Assembly (NCBI RefSeq): GCF_028688795.1
Contig: NZ_JAQTXM010000002.1
Span: 1 to 64,000, forward strand
DNA length: 64,000 bases
DNA from: Rhodoferax sp.
Lineage (GTDB): Bacteria; Pseudomonadota; Gammaproteobacteria; Burkholderiales; Burkholderiaceae_C
Direction of reading: 5' to 3'
Shown: piece after piece, positions 57,001-64,000 of the stretch
How positions within the stretch are numbered: position 1 is the first letter of the stretch
How the letters are laid out: each line of letters begins with the position of its first letter
Position numbers and translations under genes: made by a program
The notes under the pieces: model-generated
Told to the model about the DNA's origin: nothing
What the model saw: only the letters and a program-made list of their open reading frames with translations
The model's database searches: none

Positions 57001-58143
57001 TCAGGCCTTCAAGGTCGTAGTAGCTGCATGACGAAAGGGCTGGATCGGAATGGTCCGTTGGCGCGCCATACGCTCAACCGCCCGAGTGCGGTCTTTCACA
57101 TCGCCCGCAAGCTGACCGCAGGCGGCATCAATGTCTTCACCACGTGTCTTGCGCACCGTGGTAGTGATACCAGCGGCGCTCAAAATCCGCGAAAACACCA
57201 TGACTCTGTCTGGTTTTGATCGATGCAAGCCGGAGGCTGGAAAAGGGTTAAACGGTATCAAGTTAAATTTGCACCAAGCACCGGGGTAGGCACGCACCAA
57301 ACGGATCAACTCGTGGGCATGCTCATCCAAATCATTGACGCCATCGAGCATGCAGTACTCAAACGTGATGAAGTCCCGGGGTGCGTGCAACAGGTAGCGC
57401 TGGCAAGCTTCCATCAACTCGACCAATGGGTATTTAAGATTTAGCGGCACCAACTGGTTTCGCAACAAGTCGTTAGGTGCATGCAACGAAACGGCCAAAG
57501 CCACCGGACAATCAAGCGACAAACGATCCATCATTGGAACCACGCCCGAGGTAGAAACAGTGACTCGTCGCCTTGACAAACCATAACCATGATCGTCAAG
57601 CATCACACGCAAAGCAGGCAACAGTTCCGTGTAATTTTGAAGCGGCTCGCCCATGCCCATCATCACCACATTGGAGATCACTCGATCATCGCGCTTCAGG
57701 TGTTTGCGCAAGAAATGCTCGGCAAACCAAAGCTGGGCAATGATTTCGCCGGTTGTCAGGTTTCGGCTAAAACCCTGATGCCCGGTTGAACAAAATCGAC
57801 AACCCACCGCACAACCAGCCTGCGAAGAAACACAGAGTGTGCCGCGATCGTCTTCAGGGATGAATACGGATTCCACTGCATTGCCATCACCGACATCAAA
57901 TAGCCACTTGATGGTGCCGTCAGTTGACAAGTTTTGCGACACCACAGGCATCGGCTGGATGCAAGCCACGCCTTTAAGCTTCTCGCGCAAAGATTTGGCA
58001 AGATCGCTCATGTCGTCAAATTGGCTGGCACCTTTTTGGTGAATCCAGCGAAACAACTGAACGGCGCGAAAGCGCTTTTCACCCAGCCGTTCGCAAAAAA
58101 CGGCCAAGCCCTCGAGGTCGAGATCGAGCAGGTTGACCGTCAT
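57001..58143 (-). CDS. rlmN: Dual-specificity RNA methyltransferase RlmN
   Basis: The 380 residues have the radical-SAM CxxxCxxC motif ([11 protein letters not shown], near 115), SAM-binding GMGEPLQNY, and the C-terminal methyl-carrying Cys in [13 protein letters not shown]. It methylates A2503 of 23S rRNA and A37 of some tRNAs. It lies 8 bp after ndk. Confidence 0.96.
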   Translation of the reverse strand: MTVNLLDLDLEGLAVFCERLGEKRFRAVQLFRWIHQKGASQFDDMSDLAKSLREKLKGVACIQPMPVVSQNLSTDGTIKWLFDVGDGNAVESVFIPEDDRGTLCVSSQAGCAVGCRFCSTGHQGFSRNLTTGEIIAQLWFAEHFLRKHLKRDDRVISNVVMMGMGEPLQNYTELLPALRVMLDDHGYGLSRRRVTVSTSGVVPMMDRLSLDCPVALAVSLHAPNDLLRNQLVPLNLKYPLVELMEACQRYLLHAPRDFITFEYCMLDGVNDLDEHAHELIRLVRAYPGAWCKFNLIPFNPFPASGLHRSKPDRVMVFSRILSAAGITTTVRKTRGEDIDAACGQLAGDVKDRTRAVERMARQRTIPIQPFRHAATTTLKA

Positions 58144-58151
58144 GCTATGAA

Positions 58152-58577
58152 TTAACGCGAGTAAACGTTCATGCCAGCGAAGAAAAACCCGATTTCCACG
58201 GCAGCAGTTTCAGCGGCATCAGAGCCATGCACAGCGTTGGCATCAATGCTGTCCGCAAAGTCAGCGCGAATGGTGCCGGCAGCAGCCTTCTTGGGGTCGG
58301 TTGCGCCCATCAGGTCGCGGTGTTTTGCAATTGCGTTTTCGCCTTCAAGCGCCTGAATCATGACTGGGCCAGAGATCATGAAATCAACCAGATCCTTAAA
58401 GAAAGGACGTGCTTTGTGAACTGCGTAAAAAGCCTCGGCCTCACCGCGCGACAGGTGTGCCATTTTGGCGGCTACGACTTTCAAACCAGCTGCTTCAAAG
58501 CGGGCGTAAATTTGACCAATGACATTTTTAGCCACGGCGTCAGGTTTGATAATTGAAAGAGTGCGTTCGATAGTCAT
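58152..58577 (-). CDS. ndk: Nucleoside diphosphate kinase
   Basis: ATG 58577 ([20 protein letters not shown]) after AGGA gives 141 residues. The active-site His is in [12 protein letters not shown] near 117, and [17 protein letters not shown] is intact. It balances NTP pools. It is the first gene of the ndk-rlmN-pilW-rodZ-ispG series; the 129-bp gap before it shows no further gene. Confidence 0.97.
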   Translation of the reverse strand: MTIERTLSIIKPDAVAKNVIGQIYARFEAAGLKVVAAKMAHLSRGEAEAFYAVHKARPFFKDLVDFMISGPVMIQALEGENAIAKHRDLMGATDPKKAAAGTIRADFADSIDANAVHGSDAAETAAVEIGFFFAGMNVYSR

Positions 58578-58706
58578 ATGTTTTCCTAAGCAATTAATAT
58601 AATTTTGACCCATTGGCCAAAGCCTTTGATCTTAACCTGAACCGGTCAACCTTTCATGGCGACCCGAAAGGCAAAGCCACACCGAGTCGGCGCCTCACGA
58701 AGATTT

Positions 58707-59936
58707 TCAGCGACTACGGCCCGTCATCGGACGACCGCCTTTCGAGCCTGAACCGCCGCCACGTTTTTTACCAGCCTCTTCGCGCTGGCGCGAAAAACTG
58801 TCTGCACCGATGTAGCCAAACGTCGTTTTCATCGGATCAGGCTGCGCTTGTGATGGCTGAGACGCCCGGCCGGGCTGTTTTTGTCCATTGCCCGAGGAAC
58901 TGGGCACACCAGCCGAGCCTGATCGAGCACCCGGCCCACGGCCACCGGGTCGTCCTGAGCGAAGCGGCGCACCAGGGCCACGCGGCCTACGTTCGCCAGT
59001 GGCGGGAGCCGCCACCCTGTCATCACCGGACGCCGAATCCAGCACGGGCCGAATCAGCGCTGCACGGGTGAGTTGCGCAATATCGATCCCATCAAGCTCT
59101 ATCCATGCACCACGTTTTAACCCACGTGGCAGCACCATGGCACCGTAGCGAATGCGAATCAGGCGGCTCACTGCATGGCCCACCGCTTCAAACATGCGTC
59201 TCACCTCACGGTTTCGTCCTTCTGAAATGGTGACCCGGTACCAGCAGTTGGAACCCTCGCCACCGCCCTCTTCAATCGACCCAAATTGCGCCATACCGTC
59301 GCCGAGTTGTACACCAGTCAACAGCTTTTGCTTCTCTTCAGGATTGAGTCCACCCAATACGCGCACGGCATACTCGCGCTCAAGGCCAAACCGGGGATGC
59401 ATCAAATTGTTGGCCAATTCACCTGAACTGGTAAACAACAACAAACCTTCGGTATTCAAGTCAAGCCGCCCTACTGATTGCCATTTACCTTGAAACAATT
59501 TAGGCAGTTTTCGGAACACGGTAGGCCGATTTTGCGGGTCATCGTGCGTCACGACCTCGCCGGCAGGCTTGTGGTAAGCAAGTACCCGGGTTGGCGGCGG
59601 ATCAATCCGGAAACGGATGGGTTTGCCATTGACCTTGACGTGATCACCAAACTGCACCCGCTGGCCAATGTGGGCAGGCTCATTGTTGACGGTGATGCGG
59701 CCTTCCATGATAAGTTGCTCCATTTCAAGCCTGGATCCCATGCCAGCCTGCGCTAGCACCTTGTGCAGCTTGGGGGACTCCGGCTGGGGAAGCAGCACAC
59801 GTTTCAAAGGTGTCGTGTCCGGTGTGGATTCCTCGGCATCAAACTGCCCCGACACCACATCTTCGAACCGGATGGCATCAGATGCGGGAGCCGGGGGCTG
59901 CAGGTTTGGCAAAATCTCTTCAGTTGATGTAGTCAT
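58707..59936 (-). CDS. rluB: 23S rRNA pseudouridine synthase RluB
   Basis: The 409 residues carry an acidic N-terminal extension, an S4 domain near 56-105 ([20 protein letters not shown]), the RsuA/RluB catalytic domain with Asp in [13 protein letters not shown] (near 158) and a long Arg/Gly/Ser/Pro tail (about 310-409; [16 protein letters not shown]). It modifies U2605. The start overlaps scpB by 4 bp. The tail is likely disordered and RNA-binding. Confidence 0.93.
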   Translation of the reverse strand: MTTSTEEILPNLQPPAPASDAIRFEDVVSGQFDAEESTPDTTPLKRVLLPQPESPKLHKVLAQAGMGSRLEMEQLIMEGRITVNNEPAHIGQRVQFGDHVKVNGKPIRFRIDPPPTRVLAYHKPAGEVVTHDDPQNRPTVFRKLPKLFQGKWQSVGRLDLNTEGLLLFTSSGELANNLMHPRFGLEREYAVRVLGGLNPEEKQKLLTGVQLGDGMAQFGSIEEGGGEGSNCWYRVTISEGRNREVRRMFEAVGHAVSRLIRIRYGAMVLPRGLKRGAWIELDGIDIAQLTRAALIRPVLDSASGDDRVAAPATGERRPRGPGAPLRSGRPGGRGPGARSGSAGVPSSSGNGQKQPGRASQPSQAQPDPMKTTFGYIGADSFSRQREEAGKKRGGGSGSKGGRPMTGRSR

Positions 59937-60625
59937 GGTTGCTCCCCTGAGGGGGACGCTTGTTGGTTGTCAATTTCCACAGATGCATCTGCGGACCAAT
60001 TCAATTCAGGTGTATCGGCGGATGCCAAAAGGCCAATACTGCGCTGCCCAGCACCAGAAACTTGAGTCGAAGCAGCCTCATTTGCCAATATTTCAAACAC
60101 ATCTGTCGCCATGGTGGGTGACTCCAGAAGCGGCAGCTGATCCAAAGACGCCAACCCCAAATCATCCAAAAAATGACGCGTGGTGGCGAATAACGCAGGT
60201 CGCCCCACGGTGTCGCGGTGTCCAATCGCTTCAATCCAGCCCCGCTCTTCAAGCTGCCGTAGCGTCAACGCGTTGACCGTAACACCCCGAATATCCTCAA
60301 TATCCCCCCGCGTAACCGGTTGCCGGTAAGCAATGATCGCCAAAGTTTCCAACGTAGCTCGCGCGTAGCGCGGAGGCTTTTCGGGGTGCAGACGATCCAA
60401 AAAGACACGCATCTCTGGTCGACTTTGAAACCGCCACCCACTTGCTAACGCCACAAGTTCAACACCACGCAACGACCACTCCTTCTGTAAATCAGCCAAC
60501 AAACGACGGATCGTGTCCTGCGTGACTTCTTCACCCAGCAACGTCCGCATGTCGCGCACCGACATCGGTTGTTGTGAGCAGATCAGGGCAGTCTCAAGGA
60601 CGCGTTTGGCATCCAGCGTGTTCAT
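59933..60625 (-). CDS. scpB: Segregation and condensation protein B
   Basis: The 230 residues have the two winged-helix domains of ScpB ([50 protein letters not shown]). ScpB with ScpA and Smc helps condense chromosomes. A C-terminal extension of about 50 residues is unusual. It overlaps rluB by 4 bp; the scpB-rluB pairing is widespread. Confidence 0.93.
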   Translation of the reverse strand: MNTLDAKRVLETALICSQQPMSVRDMRTLLGEEVTQDTIRRLLADLQKEWSLRGVELVALASGWRFQSRPEMRVFLDRLHPEKPPRYARATLETLAIIAYRQPVTRGDIEDIRGVTVNALTLRQLEERGWIEAIGHRDTVGRPALFATTRHFLDDLGLASLDQLPLLESPTMATDVFEILANEAASTQVSGAGQRSIGLLASADTPELNWSADASVEIDNQQASPSGEQP

Positions 60626-60635
60626 GGTTCACCAA

Positions 60636-60657
60636 TAAAAAGCACCTTCAGGCGCTT
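60636..60657 (-). terminator. Possible terminator between rluD and scpB
   Basis: On the minus strand AAGCGCCT and AGGTGCTT form an 8-bp stem with one G-U pair and a two-base loop, followed by TTTTATT. It is 11 bp before the scpB start, so it could end rluD transcripts or act as an attenuator for scpB. The tiny loop lowers confidence. The rest of the 116-bp gap shows nothing. Confidence 0.4.
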
Positions 60658-60741
60658 GGTAAAAAAGATGTGGGTGACGCTTGTGGGCCAACAGACTTAT
60701 TGGCAGCGTGGGCAAGAACTTAGGTGAAGTTCAGAATAAAT

Positions 60742-61752
60742 TCAAGTCGGATTGTACTGGAGACCCCAGTGAACCAGCGCTTGCGACAAATCAAGCGGCA
60801 AATCCGCGCCAAAGACCAGCGCCTTGGCAGTCACAGGATGCGTGAATGCCAAACGAAAAGCATGCAATGACTGGCGCTGCATACCAACAGCGGCAGACCC
60901 ACCATAAACCGCGTCGGCTACCAGCGGGTGTGCAATAGAGGCCATGTGGACCCTGATTTGATGGGTTCGTCCAGTGTGCAGCGTGCATTTCACGAAACAG
61001 CCCTGCGAACCGTTGGCGAGCAGTTCAATGTCTGTTCTGGCCGTCTTACCTGCATGCGTTGCCAATTCCACCACGGCCATCCGAAGCCGATTGGCAGGAT
61101 CGCGCCCAATCGGCGCATGGACCTCGCGCCGGACGTCACCGCGCCAGGGGCCATGCGCCAAAGCGAGGTACTGACGCTTCACCTCACGCGCTGCAATCGC
61201 TCGAACCAGTGCATCCATGACGGCACGAGTGCGCGCGACCACCATTAACCCACTGGTGTCCTTGTCAAGCCGATGAACAATACCTGCACGCGGCAGATTG
61301 AACGCCTGGGCATCAAACCCCAGCAAACCATTCATCAAAGTTCCGCTCCAATTGCCCGGCGCAGGGTGCACCACCAACCCTGCTGGCTTGTTGATGACCA
61401 TCAAATGTTCGTCTACATAAACCATGTCAAGGGCCATGACCTCGGCTTTAAAGGCCTGGCTTTGCGGTGTGGGTCTAAGTTCAATGCTGCCGCCATCAAA
61501 GGCCTTGACTTTTTGCGATGCTTTTTTTACGGTCTGACCCTTGATGCTGACCGATCCAAGCTCAATCAACTGTTGCAAGTAGCTACGCGAAAACTCAGGC
61601 ACCAGATCCACCAATGCTCGGTCAAGTCGCATACCATGCTGGGCTGCAGAAAAGTCAAACTGGCGCAACTCCACCTCAGCGTCTGCCTCTGGCAATGGGT
61701 CAGTGTCATCACACCCCTGTGCCCCCGATATAATCATTTTGGAATTTTTCAA
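60742..61752 (-). CDS. rluD: 23S rRNA pseudouridine synthase RluD
   Basis: The 336 residues have an S4 domain (RLDRALVDLVPEFSRSYLQQ, near 40-100) and the RluA-type catalytic domain with Asp in GIVHRLDKDTSGLMVV (near 160), then HTGRTHQIRVHMA. It makes pseudouridines 1911, 1915 and 1917 in helix 69. It is divergent from bamD with only 15 bp between starts, its normal position. Confidence 0.95.
   Translation of the reverse strand: MKNSKMIISGAQGCDDTDPLPEADAEVELRQFDFSAAQHGMRLDRALVDLVPEFSRSYLQQLIELGSVSIKGQTVKKASQKVKAFDGGSIELRPTPQSQAFKAEVMALDMVYVDEHLMVINKPAGLVVHPAPGNWSGTLMNGLLGFDAQAFNLPRAGIVHRLDKDTSGLMVVARTRAVMDALVRAIAAREVKRQYLALAHGPWRGDVRREVHAPIGRDPANRLRMAVVELATHAGKTARTDIELLANGSQGCFVKCTLHTGRTHQIRVHMASIAHPLVADAVYGGSAAVGMQRQSLHAFRLAFTHPVTAKALVFGADLPLDLSQALVHWGLQYNPT
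61729..61734 (+). promoter_or_regulatory. Candidate -10 box of bamD
   Basis: TATAAT lies 34 bp before the bamD start codon, inside the first codons of divergent rluD. No good -35 box stands at 16-18 bp; TGTCAT lies 19 bp upstream. The very short intergenic space means promoters for both genes must lie within coding sequence. Confidence 0.35.
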
Positions 61753-61767
61753 GAAAGCTAGTCCTAC

Positions 61768-62571
61768 ATGCGAAGCACCAAATTATCTGTCGTCTGCACA
61801 AGCATCCTGGCGGGTACCTTATTGTTGAGTGCTTGTTCCTCGACACCCATTGACCCGACAGCTGACTGGAGCCCGAACAAAATTTACGCGGAAGCCAAAG
61901 ACGAGCTTAGCACTGGCGCTTACGACAAATCTGTTCGCTTGTTTGAAAAGCTGGAGGGCCGCGCAGCTGGCACACCACTGGCGCAACAAGCTCAAATCGA
62001 CAAAGCGTATGCGCACTACAAAGCGGGCGAGCCTGCACTCGCAGTGGCTACGCTGGATCGATTCATGAAGTTGCATCCGGCAAGCCCGGCGATTGATTAC
62101 GCGCTGTACCTCAAAGGCATTGTCAACTTCAACGACGACCTTGGGCTATTTTCCGCGGTCACGCGCCAAGATTTAGCCGAGCGTGATCAAAAAGCGGCCA
62201 AAGAGTCTTTTGAGTCATTCAAAGAACTTGTGGCCCGTTTTCCTGCATCGCGTTATGCACCGGATGCGGCTGCACGCATGAATTTTATTGTGAACTCTCT
62301 GGCACAGTCTGAAGTTCACGTGGCGCGTTATTACTACGAACGGGGTGCCTATTTGGCGGCCATCAATCGGTCACAAACGGCCATTCGTGATTATTCCGGC
62401 GTTCCCGCGCTGGAAGACGCCCTCTTCATCATGGTCAAGTCTTACGATGCACTCGGCATGACCGACCTGCGTGACGACACCCAACGCGTGCTGGCGAAAA
62501 ATTATCCCCAAACCCCATATCTCACACAGGGCTTCAAGCCCAAAAACGACCCCTGGTGGAAAATTTGGTGA
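61768..62571 (+). CDS. bamD: Outer-membrane assembly lipoprotein BamD
   Basis: The 267 residues have a lipobox (GTLLLSACSSTP) and TPR helices (WSPNKIYAEAKDELSTGAYD, IDKAYAHYKAGEPALAVATL, VARYYYERGAYLAAINRSQT). BamD is the second essential BAM component. Length and motifs are normal. The PP2C gene starts 4 bp after its stop. Confidence 0.96.
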   Translation: MRSTKLSVVCTSILAGTLLLSACSSTPIDPTADWSPNKIYAEAKDELSTGAYDKSVRLFEKLEGRAAGTPLAQQAQIDKAYAHYKAGEPALAVATLDRFMKLHPASPAIDYALYLKGIVNFNDDLGLFSAVTRQDLAERDQKAAKESFESFKELVARFPASRYAPDAAARMNFIVNSLAQSEVHVARYYYERGAYLAAINRSQTAIRDYSGVPALEDALFIMVKSYDALGMTDLRDDTQRVLAKNYPQTPYLTQGFKPKNDPWWKIW

Positions 62572-62575
62572 GTGC

Positions 62576-63361
62576 ATGAGCGCCAAGGGCTACCGGCTTA
62601 GTGCTGCGACTGGCATTCACAAGGGCGACCGGGATTACCAACAAGATCAGGTTGTCCTGCTGAGCCATCCGCGGGTAAAGGGATGTGTTCTGGCGGTGCT
62701 GGCAGATGGCATGGGGGGACGCAGCGGCGGCCGCAAAGCTTCTGACCAAGTCATGATGACCGCGAAGCAGTTGTTTGACCGCTACTCACCCGAACTTGAC
62801 GACCCGGTGGCCACACTGAAGCAAATGGTGCTGGAAGCGCACACCGTCATCCGTCTCACGGCCGTTTCATCCGAGGAAGAACCCCACAGCACCATCGCGG
62901 TTTTTATGGTTAACCCGCGCGGAGACTGCTATTGGGCCCATGCCGGTGACTCACGGATTTATCACTATCACGGCAAACAGTTGATTCATCGCACACTGGA
63001 CCACTCCTATGTGCAAACTCTGGTTGACCGTGGCGAACTGACTGAAGATCAGGCCCATTTTCACCCTCAATCAAATATTTTGATGGGGTGTTTGGGCACC
63101 AACAAAGAGCCATCGGTAACCAGTCATTTCATGGCCCAAATCAAACCGGGCGATACTTTGATGGCGTGCAGTGACGGGTTATGGCATTATTTCAGCGACA
63201 TGGAACTTGGCTCGGTGCTCTCGGGATTGTCGCCCCGGGAGGCCAGTGAATTCCTGATTGAAAAAGCGCGGGCGCGGGCGAAAGGCACGGGAGACAACCT
63301 GTCCTTGGTCATCCTGAAGGTAGAGCCGCTCAACCCACCAGAGGCAAGCAACACCAACTAA
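62576..63361 (+). CDS. PP2C-family Ser/Thr protein phosphatase
   Basis: ATG 62576 (MSAKGYRLSAATGIHKGDRD) gives 261 residues. PP2C metal-binding motifs are present: GDRDYQQDQ, LADGMGGRSGG, AHAGDSRIYHY, CSDGLWHYF and GTGDNLSLVIL. It would remove phosphate from Ser/Thr residues. The target and the partner kinase are not in the window. It lies 4 bp after bamD, so co-expression with BAM is probable. Confidence 0.92.
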   Translation: MSAKGYRLSAATGIHKGDRDYQQDQVVLLSHPRVKGCVLAVLADGMGGRSGGRKASDQVMMTAKQLFDRYSPELDDPVATLKQMVLEAHTVIRLTAVSSEEEPHSTIAVFMVNPRGDCYWAHAGDSRIYHYHGKQLIHRTLDHSYVQTLVDRGELTEDQAHFHPQSNILMGCLGTNKEPSVTSHFMAQIKPGDTLMACSDGLWHYFSDMELGSVLSGLSPREASEFLIEKARARAKGTGDNLSLVILKVEPLNPPEASNTN

Positions 63362-63377
63362 GAAGGTTGGCTATGGC

Positions 63378-63764
63378 TCACTGACCGACAGGGATGGGCA
63401 AAGAGTCGACTCTGTCAGCCTCACCTTGCTGGCGTTCCGGCGACAAATTGCGCTGAACCCGTTGCCGTTGCGCCAGCGCCTTGGCTTGACGATCCAGATC
63501 ATTCAGCCGCACTTCTTGGCGGCGAAGTGGTTCCAGCGCTGCGCGGCGCTCGCGGCTGACCCGGCTCAGGCAATCCGACACCGCAAAGCGGGCATAGCAG
63601 CCTTGTTGCTTCGGTATATACAGAGCTTCGGCCTCGGAACGCTGCTGAGCGATGCGGCCCCGCTGAGCAGCGATATCCAGTGGCGTTTCTGTGGAGTTTT
63701 CAGCTTGGCCCATCATGGGCACAGACACGGCCATCAAACAAAATATAAAACGGAGGATCTTCAT
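63378..63764 (-). CDS. Small exported coiled-coil protein of unknown function
   Basis: The 128 residues have a signal peptide (MKILRFIFCLMAVSVPMMGQAE), two Cys close together (GCYARFAVSDCLSRV) and a long Arg/Gln/Glu-rich helix (RREVRLNDL-type; LEPLRRQEVRLNDLDRQAKA). It is probably periplasmic. I do not recognise the family precisely. It overlaps zapE by 4 bp and converges on the PP2C gene. Confidence 0.78.
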   Translation of the reverse strand: MKILRFIFCLMAVSVPMMGQAENSTETPLDIAAQRGRIAQQRSEAEALYIPKQQGCYARFAVSDCLSRVSRERRAALEPLRRQEVRLNDLDRQAKALAQRQRVQRNLSPERQQGEADRVDSLPIPVGQ

Positions 63765-64000
63765 GTCAGGTGGGTGTCCACGTCACGACGTTCCAGAGCC
63801 AGAAACTCAGCCGACTGCATTTCCTGAATGCGCGACAGTGTGCGAGCAAACTCATTGACCATCATGCCTTCAACGTACAACTCAGGCGCAGGCACTTCCG
63901 CGGACATGATCAGCTTGACGCGCCGGTCATAAAGTACATCGACCAGCCAAGTGAAACGCCTGGCTTCGGACGACATGCGCGGCGGCATCTGCGGCACGTC
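63761..64000 (-). CDS. zapE: Cell division protein ZapE (AFG1-like ATPase), C-terminal part
   Basis: The gene enters from the right edge; about 80 C-terminal residues are visible. They read ARRFTWLVDVLYDRRVKLIM, SAEVPAPELYVEG and FARTLSRIQEMQSAEFLAL, which match the AFG1/ZapE C-terminus. The ATPase motifs lie outside the window. ZapE acts at the Z-ring. Its stop overlaps the small exported protein's start by 4 bp. Confidence 0.88.
   Translation of the reverse strand, partial: DVPQMPPRMSSEARRFTWLVDVLYDRRVKLIMSAEVPAPELYVEGMMVNEFARTLSRIQEMQSAEFLALERRDVDTHLT

Overview
The window looks like chromosomal DNA of a betaproteobacterium of the order Burkholderiales, most likely Comamonadaceae (Rhodoferax/Polaromonas-like). 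The gene order ndk-rlmN-pilW-rodZ-ispG-hisS-yfgM-bamB-der-hfq-hflX-hflK-hflC-DUF2065-hisZ-purA, the high but not extreme G+C, the PEP-CTERM protein and the many c-di-GMP, HDOD and chemotaxis proteins all fit. This is inference from protein sequence and synteny; no 16S gene is present. No rRNA, tRNA or CRISPR array was seen.

Layout. Positions 1-1054 are a scarred accessory edge: a possible transposase tail, a 5'-truncated DNA methyltransferase remnant with a dispersed repeat at its broken end, and a RelB/ParE-type toxin-antitoxin pair. Positions 1076-16109 hold signalling and housekeeping genes: three HDOD proteins, a GGDEF-EAL protein, an alpha-E/ATP-grasp pair, and the minus-strand series tex-HDOD-comEC. 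Positions 16137-25084 are mainly lipid metabolism (acetyltransferase, MDR oxidoreductase, thioesterase, SDR, thiolase, fadB-type enzyme), with an Aer-like chemoreceptor and a PIN/RHH toxin-antitoxin module between them. Positions 25085-25692 are a gene-free, regulator-rich divergent region. It leads into a secreted Asp-box (sialidase-like) protein, a PEP-CTERM protein and a small lipoprotein. Then come an acyl-CoA ligase, a GGDEF-hemerythrin protein, selO, and the overlapping run msrB-yciB-bolA followed by a parvulin. Positions 36907-40817 hold a lipoprotein, rlmB, the divergent ybbA/tesA pair with mnmH, and a 55-residue gene with a TTG start. Positions 40884-60625 are a nearly unbroken minus-strand block of core genes. 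The end holds rluD, divergent bamD and a PP2C phosphatase, a small exported protein and the 3' end of zapE.

The main unusual signal is a family of about 50-bp interspersed repeats (nine clear copies, one doubtful). Consensus is roughly AATAGCTRCTTRCGCTT-N8-AAGGGCTAGAGGC-ATTT. Copies lie between genes and also inside genes: two in tex, one in comEC, one in selO and one at the broken end of the methyltransferase remnant. The four copies read antisense as protein use the same frame and the same internal spacing (codons GCG-CAA/CTA-GCA/GTA-GCT). None has a stop at the codon where three intergenic copies and the sense-orientation selO copy read TAA or TGA. The repeat therefore appears to contribute in-frame protein segments to conserved housekeeping proteins.

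Start codons were often moved inward from the longest open frame to an ATG with a Shine-Dalgarno site or to a typical family N-terminus. These choices are inferences and are stated in each entry.
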